Below are positions 47,756-62,780 of a DNA stretch of 64,000 bases, piece after piece; within the stretch, counting starts at the first letter, position 1, and every line of letters starts with the position of its first letter. Below the pieces are notes generated by a model. The model ran no database searches, was not told where the DNA came from, and was given only the letters and a program-made list of their open reading frames with translations. The DNA comes from Dicaeum eximium (Eukaryota > Chordata > Aves > Passeriformes > Dicaeidae). The translations under genes were made by a program, and so were the position numbers. Location: positions 3,812,459-3,876,458 of the forward strand of contig VWZP01004506.1 in assembly GCA_013396995.1 (NCBI GenBank), in the 5' to 3' direction.

Positions 47756-50700
47756 CAGAGTACTTTTCCCATTTAGTACTGAAATGCAGAAAGGACCATT
47801 CAATCATTTAATCTGAACCCTTGTAGAGTTTTTGCTATGGAAGATAGCAAAATCTGAGTTCAAGAAGAAATTCAGGCCTCAATCAGCTCTTTGTACATTT
47901 AGATGTTGTCTTTTGAAACCTACATCCCTGTACACATATACAAAATTTTTCTAAAGCAAGTGGAAAATATTGCCAAACCAGATGGAGATGTGTCTTAAAC
48001 CCATTGCCAAGAAGAGTAGACAGCTCCTGAGCATGGACTGAGCTGGTGCTGCCTCAGTACAGCAAGACTTTCCCTGAATATCTCTGGGAAAGGGAAAGAA
48101 TTTTCCTTTCCTCAGGAGACACCAAAGGCCAGTGCTGTGTGAGGTTTTGCACATGTGCCCTTGCATCAACAGTGAGGCACTCAGTTGAATCAGACAAAAC
48201 TGACAGATAAATAAAAGGATGTTTCTGTGTAAAAGTTCATGGTCCCAGGCATAGGAGCTGTTATAGTCCCCAGCATCTTTGGAAATGCCTGAGCTTGTTT
48301 TACAAGACAGTAAAATAGTGATGGAATTTAAGGTTATGAAGTCTCTAAGACCATGGAACAAAGCCTGCAGGTTCCTGAACTCTACAGACACCTTTCCAAG
48401 CAGCAAAACCTCAACCCAACTGGGGGTCTCAGAAAAGGAGCTTTCTTCGGTTTTGTTTCCTAGTGAACTGACTGTGGTGCCCATCACAGTCCTCTTTGTC
48501 TCCCTTTATGCACCTGTTGAATTATTAGAGAGTTTGGCACAGAACCAGGAAGGTTCAGATTGCATTTTCTCCTCCATCCTAAATATTTCAAAGTTATTTG
48601 CCAGTCAGCCTTGTATTCTGTCCATCCTTCCAGAGAGGGACCTCTGGTCCTAGAAAAAACAAAAAGGAGAAGACATAACTGTTGTGTTATGATTACAGCA
48701 CAGAGCTGGGGTGGGGAAAAAACTTTGTTCTGCTCCTAAATCTCAAAAACTCCTTCTATGTTATATAACTTTTCTGTTGTGGGAATCGTTTGGAAAAATA
48801 CAGGAAAATCTTACTACAGTAGTAAGAATACTACGTAATTCAGAATGCAAATCAAACACGTGATTACATTTTGCCTGGTCCGTGGGCTGCTTGAAAGACA
48901 TAAATTAAAAGCTATGTGAAGCCTAGAGATGAGACATTAAGATTCAGCTTCAGTTCTTCACAAAATTTTTATTAAAATATGATTAGGAATAAATGAAGAT
49001 CAGACAAATTAATTTACATGTGAAATGAGGTCTGCTTGGAATGCGCTGATATTTGAGCTGCTGCTGAGATAGTTCTTTATAAAACCAACAAAAAAGAAAA
49101 ATTTACAGAAAAAAAAGTAGCATCTTTTTATTATTTCAACTGACACTCTTGAAAAAAATAAACTAGTTATAAAGAAAACAAAGCCTCCTGTGGAACTGTA
49201 GACAGTTATGACTACAAGAACATTATTCAAAATAAAACAATAATAATGAAGTTTTAATTGTAATTGCCTGAAAAGGTCAACTGATAATTTTGGGGAAAAA
49301 TAAATGAAAGAACTACAAAGCTGGCTGCATTTGTCAATATCAAAAAAGGAATTTCAATTATATTTTTCTTTTAAATGTCAGAGAAACTTGTGTTGTTTCA
49401 GAAATTAGAGGAGACAGCCTATGTTTGTGTTTAAGTGATGATGCTAGTGAATGTTACTGAATAATCTTGAGAGAAAGCACAAAAAAAAATCCAGCAATCT
49501 GAGTATGAGATAGAAGTACTGAAGGCAATGTGGGCAAAGAGATGGGATCTACATATCAGTAGTAACAGTAACAGAGCAGGAAGCTGCTAACTTTCATCCT
49601 TATTTTACATGGGACAATTGAGCAAGGTAAAGCCATTATTTTCAAAAAAATCAGTAATTTTGGATGCATATGTTTCAAGTTATTCTTAATTAAGACAATT
49701 TTCAGAGATAAAGATCTACCTGATGTGAGGGTTTGAGTGCTCTTGGAATTTGATCTTCCATTTCTAAACTGTAGACCACCCACATTGTGGCATTGCAGAT
49801 ATAGTTTTAAAAACCCCAAGTTTTTAATGCTTGACCCATTATCTTTCCTAAAATTCTTAAACATCCTGAACATTCATAGCTATATTTCCACTGAGCTCAT
49901 TAGCAGTAGTCATTTTGACTGACATTCATTGATAGACTTTCATATGGCATGGAGGCATAGTAGAATTTTATTGGTATTTTTACAGTAATTCAGAAAAAAA
50001 AGACTTCTTTCTCTAAATATATTCAGTGGTGAGGGATTGGTAATCCTATTCCTTGAAGAATAGTCTGGGGCATTCTTTATTATTTTCCTTTCTAATTTAG
50101 ATATTATATTAAGCATCAAGATCTGTTTTCTAGTGCAGACTTCCATTTGACTAAAATCAAACAATTCTCAAAGTCAGGTTTGTCTGTTTGAGAGCTCTTT
50201 CCTATGGCCACGCAAGCCGACCTGTCAGGCTGTGACCCTTCCTCTTCCCTGGCATGTTTACTTTGGCAGGGGCACAAAGAGAGACGTAAATTGTTTGGTT
50301 TAAATAAAAACAATCAGAACATTTAAATCACAAGCAGATCACAACCCGGTGACATGGCAATGGAAATCTCTCAAAGGGCTGCCCATATTTTTCGGATGAG
50401 ATGCTGTTACTGCACTGATTTATCTGCAGTTAGATAGTCACAGTTACTCACAGAGCAGTTAGATTTTAACAAAAGAGAAGCTTGAAAATATCTGCATCTG
50501 GAATTGGTTAGGGGATGTCTGGAGGCAGCTGGGGCTAATCCAAGCCCCAGTTACACCAATTCTAGTAAAACACCTGTGTCTAAAATTGTCCTTTAGCACT
50601 ATGGCCAACTGGCATGGACAACCCATGCCCATACTGTTAACTTTGCTTGCTTTCTGAAGGATGACTGTACCAAGACTACTTATTGAGAGTTTCTGCCCTC

Positions 50701-53700
50701 TGCTAGGTTCTAGGGGAAGTTCCAGGCGTCCCAGACCAAAATTATGCTGGTCAGAAGAACAGAGCAGTACACAGAATCTGGGTCTGGTGGCCATTGATGT
50801 TCCCTCATCTTTATTAGGAAAGTAGCTACAGCCTATGGATGTTTCTTGCTGTGTCCAACAAACTCCACTTTCCTTGGCCCAGATTTGTTACATCCAGTGG
50901 GAACTGAGCTGAATGATTTAAGGTAAGGCAGGAGCTGAGGGGACTCCATTCTCCCTCAAGGAGTCAGGTGGAATCCATTGTGTATCAGGTGGACAGACAG
51001 CACTGCTTTCATGGAGATAAGAGTCTCTTTCCAGAATACTTGGGGGATTTAGACTGACAGCTCCCTGAAGTGGGCACCTCTTGCTTATGCCTGCAGTAAG
51101 GCAGGATGGATCTGGGGCTTTTTGTTTCCATTCTTTCTCAAGGGAGCTGAGAAATGTATTAAATTAGTGAAGTTTGAAGCTCAGGAAGTTGTGGTCCAGT
51201 ATATTTTAAGTTCTCAAAAATAGTTCAAGTTCGTCTATTAGACTCAATTTTAAGCTATACATTTTTAGTCTAATAATAAGACACAAACTCTGAAACCATC
51301 CAGGCTAGAGGCAAGATCTGTGTGGTCTCATACAGACTAATAAAATTGGGAGTTGATAAAAATTGATGATTAATATCAAGATTGCATGCAATACATAAAA
51401 AGAAGACAAGAAGATTTACATTTACGTGACTGTGTATGACACACACTTTCTAGCAAGTCTTCAGATTTGTATTATTAGCCCCCACTTTAAGGTGGATAAT
51501 GCAGTGGTTTAATGCAATTAGAAATGCTTAGTTATTTCTCTGTGTGTCATCAGCAACAGACAAGGGTTGAATACCCTCACTGGCCCATAAAATTCAGGAA
51601 TATCTTAATGCCACAGGACACACTTGGGCAATTAAAATTTCTCCTGTATTTATAAAGAACAAAAAGGAGCAGGAGTGTAATATTACAAAGCTGAGTCAAA
51701 GCCAGCCAGAACCCCTTGATTTTTCATTTACTTTCCCTTCTTTTAGCAATAATTTTGGTTCTTCTAATTTAAGTGGCCTATGTGTTTCAGGACCAAAAAT
51801 AATGGGAGAAGAGACATCTGCCTGATAGTCTGACAGCAAAATACTATTAATAGCAATACCAATACAACCACTGCTCACACTGGAGTCCACTGATCTATCT
51901 TCTAGATGGGTAAAGAGCCACAGAGCAAGGCTAAGTGCCTTTTCCAATGAGGAAAGTCTCTGGACTGTCAGAGCTCACAGTTATCTGCAGGGAGGGAAGA
52001 AGATTAAATCTCTTCAACCCTCTACAGTGAGAGCACCTTTGGTTTAGAGAAGAGGCTTTGTGGAACCAGAAATAAGTGATCCTTGACATTTTGCCAGGGA
52101 GGAAAGAAATGGAGAGTAGGAGTGGGGCAAGCACTGGACTAACCTACTCCTGTTTTAGTGCTCTGGAGCTTCCCTGCATGATGGATCCTGCTTTTCCTAT
52201 CCTTCTGCCTGGTCTTCAGGAGTCAGGACACTGACAGTGGGAAAATATGAAGACTAATTTAAGCAGCAAGGTATTTTAAAACTGAAGGAAAAATACTGGA
52301 ATTGAAATTTTAATTCTTCTTCTGATCTTAGAAATACACAGCACTCTTCTATGTTAAGAAAGTCACATTTATTACAAAAAGAAAAGAAAAAAGTAATCCT
52401 GGGTATTAGGGCTTCAGGAAATACAAGATACTTTGAGACTTGGAGTCAAAGTCTGCAGTTGCTAATCTTGCACCCACATTGCAGCTGGGTTACCTACCCT
52501 GTATGAGGAGAAAGACAAAGCCTATGCACTTTAATCTCTCTCTGATTTGTGGATCTTAAGATCCTGATGCTTCTGCAGTGAAATCTGGGGATGGAGTCTC
52601 TGTACCCATTAATCCTGCTATTGAATTTAAAGTCTTCCTGGACTTCAGGCCTCAGTTTTCTGCAGTGAGCAATCAAACAGAATATCCATCTCTAAAGCCC
52701 TGCTGGCATGGCTCTGGATTTTTTGAACCCTCCAAACTGAGATTCACCACTTACAGAACCCTTTGGCAATTTTCTGTGAGGCTTTTGGCAAATCTCATCC
52801 TCTAATAAGAAGACATGATGAAAACTCCAAGCAGCAACTCTGGTTATTGTGAAATTGTTGGTACAAAGACAAGTTTTTATTCTTATACCAGTGGCTACAA
52901 TTGAAATTGCTGCTAGAGTGAATTCAGCGCTACCTGTACTTTCCAAACACATTGTCACTAGAGATAATTTCCATTTCATATCAATAAAAAATCCAGAATT
53001 GTCCTTGCTTTATGTCTTTAGAGGCTTCAGAAAAAAATAATTTCTTAATCTCAAAGCCTTCCTTTCTCTCTCTTCCACTCAGGATCTTCTTTGTGCAAGA
53101 ACTTTACTCATGCTTGAAAAAATTCTTCATTTCTCTGGCTGACACATTGTCTAAACCTCCCTGACAGTTACTTTGCATCTTGGCTTTTTTATGCTATTTG
53201 CTTTCAGTACATGATTTGCTGCCAGAAGGACCAGGGTTCTCAGCCATCCACTACAATAACAAAACAATACAGAAGAAAACAAAGCAAAAACAAACTCACC
53301 ATTTACAAATAGCTGAACTTTCTTTCCGCTTTCATTCTGTGTCCCCATCTGTTAATTTAAGAGGAGAGATCTCTGAGACATCAAAGAACCCTGCAGGGAC
53401 AGCTGCTTCCACAGCCCTGACAACCTCAGGAGGTCACTGAAGGACACATCCCAAAATATGAAGTGTCTATTGCAAGGAACTGATGAAGCATCTCATTTCC
53501 AGGGCCTTCACTCCTCCTGGGCTGGTCCTCTAGTGCTGACTGCAGTGAAATAAGGGTTGGATTGTGTGGCATTTACCCAGATGACAATTTCCCTCACTCA
53601 AAGCACACAAAGGACTGAGGCAGCTGGGAGCTTTAGATCAAGTGTGTTTCCTTCCCTGGAGTTGCATGTAATGATAAAAAACTGACCAACCAACCAACCA

Positions 53701-56700
53701 AAAAACACTAGAGAGGGAAAGAATGAAAACTATAACAATATGCAAGAGATTCCATCCCTGATTCACTCATCAAGTCAACATAATAATAATCATAATTTTA
53801 AAAATTGCCTGGATGGATTTTTTAATTTTCCCCCAGATAAAGGTAGGTCTGTTGTGTGTTGAAATGCCACTGTCAACTGCAAAATATCAAATGCTATGAA
53901 AAGTACCCAGACCCAGAAAGAACAACACTTTCATTTTTGTTTTCATTGATTTTCTCAGTTAATGTTAGTTGGCAGAATTTAGGTTAGATTTAAAAATAAT
54001 TAAATAGCTTACACTCAGGCCTGCTGTTTGGGGGTTTTATTTTGTATTTTGGGGGATTTTTTGTAGGTTTTTTCTTTTTTTATTTTTTCAAATAAGATAC
54101 TCATCTAAGCCCTTTTGCCTGTCTCTGAAAAGTAGGAATGTGATTTTCACTTCCATCACACAGCCAAGCTGTTGATGGATGGGTTGATCTGACATAGCCA
54201 AGGAAAACTGAAAAGTTGGACCTCATATCTTCACAAATGTGCCAAATGATGCTTAGATAGAGGCACCAGGTCACTTTTCAAGCAGGAGTGGAGGCTGGAC
54301 AGCCACCACGGTTTTAACTCAGCTTTTCAGCTGTGCTGGACCCAGGTTAAGCTGGCTCCCCTCCTGCTGTTGGAGGGGGCTGAGAATCTTCTGTTTGTTA
54401 AAACCTTGTCTGCTCCATGAGCAACTTTAGTCTTTCAGTAAATTACTGACATTCCTGCAAAGAGCCTCTGGGCAGAGATGACACCTTTCTATGTGCCAGC
54501 AAAGGCCACCTTCATCTGTCTTGCACTGTTCTACTCGAGGAAAAATTCTGTTTTCAGAACATTTTGTCGTTTGATTTCATTCTTGATTGCAAAACATCCT
54601 TACACGCGGCCAGATCTCAGTGTTTGGAGTGTTTATCCACTCTCCTGAAGGCCTAATTGCTTGTTAGTCACCTCCTAATTGATTGCTGTGGAATAGTGAT
54701 TAGGAAGGCTCAGACAGAAGATAATGACTTCAGGTGGGATGTATGCTGGGAAGCCTGAGTAATATCATGCATTCATGTAAATCCCTCTCTTAATAAACAG
54801 GAGTCAGGTCAGGGCCAGCCTGGGGAAGGTGTGGTCTGGTGAAGGACCTTTCACTCATCACTTGGCCATGTGATCTGAATGACAGCTCCAGGAGCAAGTG
54901 GACCCTCAGTGACATCTGTCTTTGTGGACAACTGCTTTCATCCTCTCTTTCTAACATGGAATTCTGTGTTGAGTTACCAAGCCAAGAGGGGCAGAAAACT
55001 GATGCTGACACCAGTACAGGCAGAGATGTCACTTCAGGCACTGAGGAAGCTCAAACTGTTTGTCCTCTGCAAACAGAGGAGCTCTAGGCAGGAGGGAAGG
55101 ACCATGTGGATGTGGCAGGCATCGATGCCCAAAGGGAGCTCTGCCCTGGTGAGCTGTTCACCTTTCCTGCTCAGTCTCCATGGCTGGGCTGGGGGCAGCA
55201 GGCAGAGTCCAGAGCAGCAGAAGTCAGGTCCTGTCTCCACATACCTGTCAGCAGCCCCAGTCCCCTCACCCTTTGGGGGAGAAAAATCAGGGGTGGAAGG
55301 GGGACGGCAGGCCTGGGAACAAGGGCTGGGGGACAGTGTTTTAATTTTGCTTTTTTTCTCACTAGTTGAATCTATTGAAAGTGGCGATAAATTAAATTAC
55401 TTTTCTCCAAGTCGAGTCTGTTCTGCCCATGATGGTGACTGGCAAATGAATCTCCCTCAATATATCCAAACCACGAGCCTTTCCACTTTATTTTGTCACC
55501 TGCCCTGCTGAGGAAGGATGATGGAGCAGCTGGGTGGGTGTCCAAGATCCACCCACCACAGTCACAGCCCCTGTCTTGCACCTGAAGCTCACTGTAATTT
55601 GACACAAGAGACCTGTCCTAAATGAGCCCTTGTTTAGCTCTTAGCCAGCTATTATAAATGCATACTCCAGGTGTTATGTGTATAAACATAACCACAAGAT
55701 AAATGACATTTTATTAAAATAACTGCTAAAATGGGAAAAACAAACCAAAAAAGAACCTTGACAAGTGTGAGGCCTTTCTTCAGCTACAGTGTCTCTGTGT
55801 TAATAAGCTTGGTTCATTTTTAAAAGAATGTAATGCCTGAATAAAAGGCAATCAAGATCTAAAAAGCCTGACTCACTGTCTGAGATCATTATCCTGTGTC
55901 CCCCCTCACTTGTTGGAGACAAGAAACTATCTCTGGTGGGTGACCCAGGCCACCTAAAGACTGAAGTATTATAGCAGGGATAAATTGCTTTTCTGAATTA
56001 TTTTTTTTTTTATCACTTCAGAAGAAAGTTAGGCAAACTTTAAAAGGCTATTTAGCTTTAAGTAGGCTGAAGTTAGGTGTGATGTATCCTACCATTACCT
56101 CCTGCCCTAACCAAGAAGGATAACAGGGCAGACATTTTAGCTGGGAAAGGGGGCAGTCCTCACACCATCTGGCTATTTTAGGTACAATCCAGTATGAGAT
56201 GCTGCATGTACCACTGGTAGCTACAAGGAGCACTTTGAAAGCCCCAAGTTACCTGCCAGCTGCATACAGGATCCACAGAAACATGGCCCTGGGTGTCAGT
56301 GCTCCTGAAAGAAGTGACCTGCAGCAGTGCACAGGCCTGGACACTGCAGCTGGTTTTAAAATGGGACCTTCCTGCAGGACTCTGGAGTCTTAAAGATGTC
56401 TGGAAGATTTGCAAAAATTATCCATTCAGGTAAAACACTAAATCTTACAGAAGGTAAAGGGGAAAGTCATTTGGATGCTTTAATACCTCTCCCTTGACAC
56501 CTCTTATCTTTAGAGGTCTAGATAACACTGTAAATCTTGTCTGATAGGCTTACAGCCACACAGGGAGTTTGCTGTGATAGTGTTTCATCAGCAGCTAAAA
56601 TTAGAGTGCATCTTTGTTTTCTCAGCCGTCTCTGAATTGCTGTTTGTCTATCCATTTGAATTTTAAGAGAAAACTGCCATTTGCCTTGTCCTTGCTCTGC

Positions 56701-57201
56701 TTTAGCAGTGCTAAAGGTTGATACCTGCACAGCAAATGGCAGCCTGGGCGTTGGTGGCCAGGGAGTCCAAGCAGACTGACTGAAAGTGTGACCATTTCCT
56801 TCATGGAAGAGAGAACAGTGAGAGCAGTCTCCCAGGCTGAATGAGCAGATGCCCATTTACAGATGAGAAAATTCAGGATAAATGAGCACATATGCTGTGG
56901 CCAATAGCCATTGCTTTGTTCCCAGCCTGTGAATGTGCCAAGCCTATCAACAACACCATCAAGAAGTTAATTCACAGTTACAGACAGCAGATGCTGAGGC
57001 ATCTTCCACTCCCTGAAGCCTGTTTATTTCTCACTAAAGGTAAAGCCTGTGCTGTGCAAAACCTGAGATTCCTGAGACAGAAGGTCTCAGCAGGTATGGC
57101 TTAAGCAAAAGTTCCTGGTTCAGAGAGAACTTGGCTCCTGAGAGTGCAGCATAGCATCTTCCTAACTTTTTTTTATGGTTTTTTGGGTTTTTTTTTTTGT
57201 T

Positions 57202-57248
57202 NNNNNNNNNNNNNNNNNNNNNNNNNNNNNNNNNNNNNNNNNNNNNNN
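57202..57248. other. Assembly gap of 47 N
   Basis: A run of 47 Ns directly follows a T-rich stretch (57171-57201, mostly T with a few G). The gap probably marks a homopolymer that could not be resolved. Unique sequence resumes at 57249. Confidence 0.98.
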
Positions 57249-58242
57249 CTGCCTGCTCAGAATCAGGAGGTATTTTGGTAGAGTAATGAATATAATGATA
57301 ATCCATAAAGATAAGCAGCAGCCCCTTTTTCAGAGGCAGAAGTAGAGATTTGGAGTGAGAGCACCAGGGAAGACACAGCCACCTCCAGGATGAGCACATG
57401 CAGTCCATACAGCAGCCGTGGGAGGCACAGGAGGCAGACACATCCTAGCAGTGACCAGCTTAACTTGGGCTTGGTTTCTGAATCTCGGGGGTGGGGAGAA
57501 GGACCTTTTCATCTGGGCAAGGTTGTTCTAGGTTCTTTGTGGCAGAGCGAAACTGAAACCTGCACTTCTCCCCTTACCCACAGGGATTTGTACTTCCCTG
57601 TAGGTTCCTGCCTCCAGGTTCCTCCTCCATGACAATACTGGTGTGCTGTGGGATGCAGCTCAGTGCAGCACAAAGGATCCCTGAGAGGAGCCTGTGCTCT
57701 GCCCATGCTGCCAAAAGCTCATCCCAGCTGCCCTGGCTGAAGGTGTGGGGCTCTGTGTGCTGCCACCTCACCCTTGACAGCTCCTAGACACTTTCTATTT
57801 TTGGCCATGTGTTCCAGCTGTTCCCCTTCCAGCTCCATTGCACCTTTAACCCAGCACTGAGCTAAAGGATAGCAAAGGATTATCAAGATCTGCCTGTGAT
57901 AAAGGCTGCACTCTGATACCTGCAGTTGCTTTTAAAAAGGAATATGTAAGTGCTCAGTGATGCTGTCTGTGCATCTTCTTTAACAGCAATTTTTTTAGTC
58001 CTTGTTTCTCCTCGGTTTAGATAACTTGGATTTTATATTCTTCCCTTTGGTTTTTCACTTCTGTGTGCCAGCACTGAGTTTACAGCTTCTGTTTGTGTCA
58101 CCATGGTCTTTTACAGTAGGAAAGTGGGACCTGAATGTTGGCCTTTGCTCACATATAAATGTATCTGACCATTATTTTATGAAATTCACCTGCATTTGTT
58201 CTTAAAAAAATGTCAATCAATGCCAATACTAATTTTTAAATA

Positions 58243-58735
58243 ATAGAATGGCTTGGGTTGGAAGGGACCTTGAAGATCATCTAGCTCCAGCCACTCTGCT
58301 GTGGGCAGGGACACCTTTCACCAGACCTGGCTGCTCAGAGCTCCTTCCAACCTGACCCTGAACACTGCCAGAGATGGGGCATCCACAACTTCTCTGGGCA
58401 ACTTGTTCCAGTGCCTCACCACCCTCACAGGGAATAATTTATTCCCAGTGTCCAATTAAAACTTACTTTCCTTCAGTTTGAGCCCATTCCCCCTCATCCT
58501 GTCACCACACCATTTTGTAAATAGTCTCTGTCTATCTTTCTTGTTGGATCCCTCCAGGTACTGAAAGGCTTCAATTGGGCCACCCTGAAGTCTTCTCTTC
58601 CCCAGACTAACAACCCCAATTCTGTCAGCCTATCCTGATAGCAGGGATGCTCCATCTCCAATCATCTCGGGGCCTCCTCTGAATTCACTCCTCATCCTCA
58701 GGTGGTATCATCCTAGTGTCTGGTTACTGGTCCTG
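58243..58735 (-). mobile_element. CR1 LINE fragment
   Basis: Antisense CR1 of about 490 bp starting 'aatagaatggcttgggttgg' and 'aagggaccttgaagatcatc'. It continues through 'gacacctttcaccagacc', 'cttctctgggcaacttgttc' and 'ccattccccctcatcctgtc' to 'tctgaattcactcctcatcc'. It is among the least diverged copies in the window. Confidence 0.93.
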
Positions 58736-61700
58736 TGTGAATTTTCTGAGATCCAGAGGCATGGGTTTATTTTATTGTACAGTTATTCATTTATTTATGA
58801 ATCAAAGAAGAGCAGATGAGGACCATTTCCCCCAGGTGGCAGAAGGCAGCTGAGTGCAGCTGAAATCAACTCAGTTAATTGATAAAATAACAGCTGAGGA
58901 CCAAGCTGGGTAAACCTGTGAGTTCTTACTGGAAAAATGTTCTTTTGTCTCATATCCAAATTTCTACTTCAGTTTTATACTAGAGCAGCCAAACTTTTCT
59001 GAAGCAGTGGAGATGAAGTGGGAGGTTAAGATATTAACCATTACAGTGTTTTTCAGAACCACTGTGCTTCTGCACTTCATCTGGGCTTCTCCCTGACCTC
59101 AATTTGGAAATAATTGAGAACTAGTCAGAAACAGATATTGTGTCTGGCTTTACTTTGAGTACTTGTGTCCTCGGGGCTACAGAGGTCTGCTACAGTCTGG
59201 AGAAGTGGGGAGCCAGATAAGGGGAGAACTATTATCTGAAAATCAGGTAAAGCTGTAGTCTCTGATGTTTAACCTATGATGCAGGGAGAGGCTGGTTGTT
59301 CATTTTCCTTTGGTGCAAAAGGAAAGTAGGACTTGTAATGTCAAGGCTGATTAAGCAGCTGTGAATAATCAAAGGAAACACTATTGTGTTTAAGATCCTG
59401 GGAACGTAAATATGAAAAAATGGGCAGACAAAATCATCCTCAGCTGTAAGGAAGACAGGTTATTCATGTTGGAGCTTAGCAATGTGCTCAGATAAGTGCC
59501 AGGGAGGGTTCAGCTGCTCTTCTCATTACATCCTGGCAGGAAGGCTGGGAAGGGATGTGGTGTCAGTGGGGCCATGTACAAGAGAGGGTCTCTCCTCCAT
59601 GACACAGGAGGAGCCTGCATAGATGGATTCTTACACAAAAACACCTACACATTTACACCTACACTCTTTAACCCACGTGTGCCATCAGATGCAGATCTCC
59701 CCACAAGGGCATGCTAAGGTTCCTTGCCTGCTCTTTATTAATCCTTGGTTTTGGAGGACCAGCTTCCTTTCCCTCTTACTAAAAACTGTTTTGTCCTACA
59801 AGGATTCTTTCTATTCACAAATTCAGGAGTCTCCTTCATTTGTAGCTCATAGCCCAGAAAATCAGTTAATTGTACAAACCTCAACATTTTAATGCTTCTT
59901 TAGGAGCCATTGTGAACTGAATCTTTTGTCAAACTGTTTTGCAAGAATTGCCACCCTTGAGCTCAGGTCTGTGGGGAGGAAGAGAAGATAGAGGAATGAA
60001 ATCATATGTCCCATGTGAGCAACAACTGTTTGGTACCTTAGCAATTCAAGGGTATGCAGAAAGGGATTTTAGAAACTTTCTCATGAGACTTCTTTCACAG
60101 TAGCTGTTGGAGTGATATCACAGAATTCTTGGGAGAGAGCATACTTCTCATTATTAGCAAGGTAAAAGCAAAATGGTCTCACTCATTTCTGGAGAGATCA
60201 ACTTGATTTTTATATTTGAAGGAGAAAGGTGAATAAAACCCAGGAAGAAGCAAATATAAAACAGCAAAGATAAAGCTAAACATCAAAATTCTGTAAGTTT
60301 ATTGTCTGACAACTCCCATAGAGTTAGGAAGGACAAAAATGCATAAGTGCTTGCTGGGCTTTTAATGATTATTTTATAATTAACCAGACAGATGAGAGAG
60401 TTAAATTCCAAACTGAGCATTCATTATAATGAAAATAAGAAAGTGGGTGAAAAAAGAGATAAAATATAGCAATAACCCTTTATTTTTATGCCAACAAGGC
60501 TTTAAACAGAATCCTACCAGAGAGATAGTTTTTCAGCATAAAGATAAGATTTTATTGCTTCCAGGCATTTATTCTAACCCTGAGTACTCTTGTTCACACT
60601 GTTTTAAATCTACCCACAGCAGAGACCAGTGCAGCAGAGTGGACTCAGCTCTGGAGTTCAGCTGCCTCTCTGCAGTCTTAAACTCCTCTTTCTGGAGGCT
60701 ACACCCCAGCAGGAGCTCAGATGATCTCAGAGCAACGTGCAAACCCTCATGAAGATTTATTTCCTGGTCCTGATGCAAGACTATCCATCTGCACATCTGA
60801 AGAGCAGCTTGGCCTTGGTCTGCTATCACGTGCTCATTCATATGAGCAGAGGGGAGAACTCGGTTGTTACAATACAGAAGAAAGTTGTGTGGAAAGAGGA
60901 GGGAGCCACACAAGAATTCTTGCTGTTCTGTTGAGGCTCTTCTGCAGATCAGAGGTTACCTCGAATTCCCAGATCCCAGACACCTCTGCTGTGCTGGGGT
61001 CAGGTGTTGATAGCTCAAAGGGATTGGCACAGCAAGCACTCAGCCCCAGTGCTGGTGTTGAAGATACTCTTGACTCATCTGTCTTCTGACTGTCAGTCTA
61101 AGGGAGACATTTAATGCCTTCCTCATCTGAGATTTTTAGATATTTTATTTGTTTCTCTGTTAAATTGATTTTAGTAACAGCTGTGAGCATTCAGCATTTG
61201 AGTAAATTAGACCCTGGGGTCTGCTGTTTCACTCCTTCCCAGTGAAAAGAGGAGCTCAGAGAGCAGTGCCTTCTGAAGTGGTTTTGTCCAGGATCACATG
61301 AAATCTATAGCACAGGGAAGTGGAAAATCCAGTTCTTCAGCTCTGCATGTCATCCTACTGAAACTGCCTTTCTGTTAAAGGAAGCAAAGGAGGTTCTCAC
61401 AATAAACCCAACAAATTATTCTCCTGTATGAGTTTGGCTCAATTCAAGGAAGCAAATTGGGTATTTAAATATGGTGTTGTAATGCTTATATACAAATCAT
61501 CATTCCCAGGGCCACATTGACTGTGATGTTTCCTTATTTCTAAGAGCTTTACTTTGTGTCCTCAAGCATTCATCACTCTGCATTAAAGTTATTTCTGTAC
61601 AGATCAGGAAGGGAGAAAGTTATTCTAGTTTAATTGCTTCTACCATAACGATTGATAGGTATAAACCATATCAAGGGAAAATTTGTGTCTACAAGAAGCC

Positions 61701-62563
61701 TATAGATGGTTCAGGTCATAGATTTTTTAGGCTTAGGACTGCAATGCTCCACATCATGTATAGACATTAATGCTCAAGCAAAATAAACATCAGATGTGCA
61801 GAAGGTTATACTGATATATAAGAAGTTATTATGTTTTCATTCTTTTTTAGAAACATAAATTGCTAAGGGTCTTTGGGGCTGGTTTACAGATTTACTTTTT
61901 CTGTCTGCTTGTCCCACCATGAGTCTCTGTTAATACACAATATTATGTACTTTTGAGAGGATTCTACCGTATATAAATAGATTTATAAAAATGTAAATAG
62001 GCATGCAAGTCAACATAGGAAAGAGTAAAAGTAGCAGTTTCACCCTTCTGTGAGGCTAAATTTTAAGAAGTGTAAGAGAGATGATTTAGCTGCACTGCTT
62101 TCTATAGAAAATGCCAATAAATACTGCAACAGTTCTGTGAAAGCAACTCTTCATCCTGGCTTGAAGATAGACACATTTAAGTGATGTCTTCCTGATCTCA
62201 TGTGTGTGCTGCCAAAGAAGACACCAAATGGCTTTTAGAGCCAGCAACATGCCTTATGTCAGTGTTTTTGGTGAGGCTCTCTCAGGTGTAACCTCTCAGT
62301 GCAAGGGCACATTGCAGATTCTCCAGTCCTCATAAGCTGAATGCCCCTGCCCAAGTTTCTGAATATCCTGAAAGAGGGAGAGGTGGAACACTCACAGCCC
62401 TGCTGTACTCATGGACAGTGATATGAATAAAAAATTAACAGGCCATGGCAGGTATATTTACCATGCTGAAATATACCTGCTTTGTGAGAACAACCTCCTT
62501 GCAGGGCATCAGGGCATTTAGGTTTTTTCTTTCTCACATGGCCTTCATTCTTTTCCCCTTGCC

Positions 62564-62584
62564 TTTTTTTTTTTTTTTTTTTTT
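62564..62584. repeat. Poly-T tract (21 bp)
   Basis: T21 followed by AAAGGAATAAAAATT. On the minus strand it reads as poly-A, but no retroelement body is visible on the expected side. Confidence 0.93.
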
Positions 62585-62689
62585 AAAGGAATAAAAATTA
62601 TGATAGTAAAGCTTTCTCAGGCAACTATTTACAGCAACAGAAAAGAGAAATGCCATTTTCTGGTTATGTAAGGACTGTATCCCATCCCA

Positions 62690-62780
62690 TCCCCATGTCT
62701 CCAGCCTCCTGACCATCCTGATAGCCCCCTGCTCAACTTGCTGCTCTTTGTCACTGTCTGGGGAGTCCAAACACGGTTTC
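62690..62780 (-). mobile_element. Possible degraded CR1 fragment
   Basis: The text 'tgtctccagcctcctgacc', 'atcctgatagccccctgctc' and 'tggggagtccaaa' fits an internal antisense CR1 block. No terminal sequence is present. The match is short and could be chance. Confidence 0.4.

Noticed and set aside
47951..48653. 178-codon minus-strand and 124-codon plus-strand frames overlapping each other
   Set aside because: Neither has a recognisable domain or a splice context, and overlap on opposite strands suggests chance openness.
60429..61089. Two adjoining plus-strand frames (107 and 122 codons)
   Set aside because: They are in different frames, have no known domains, and no intron signals join them convincingly.
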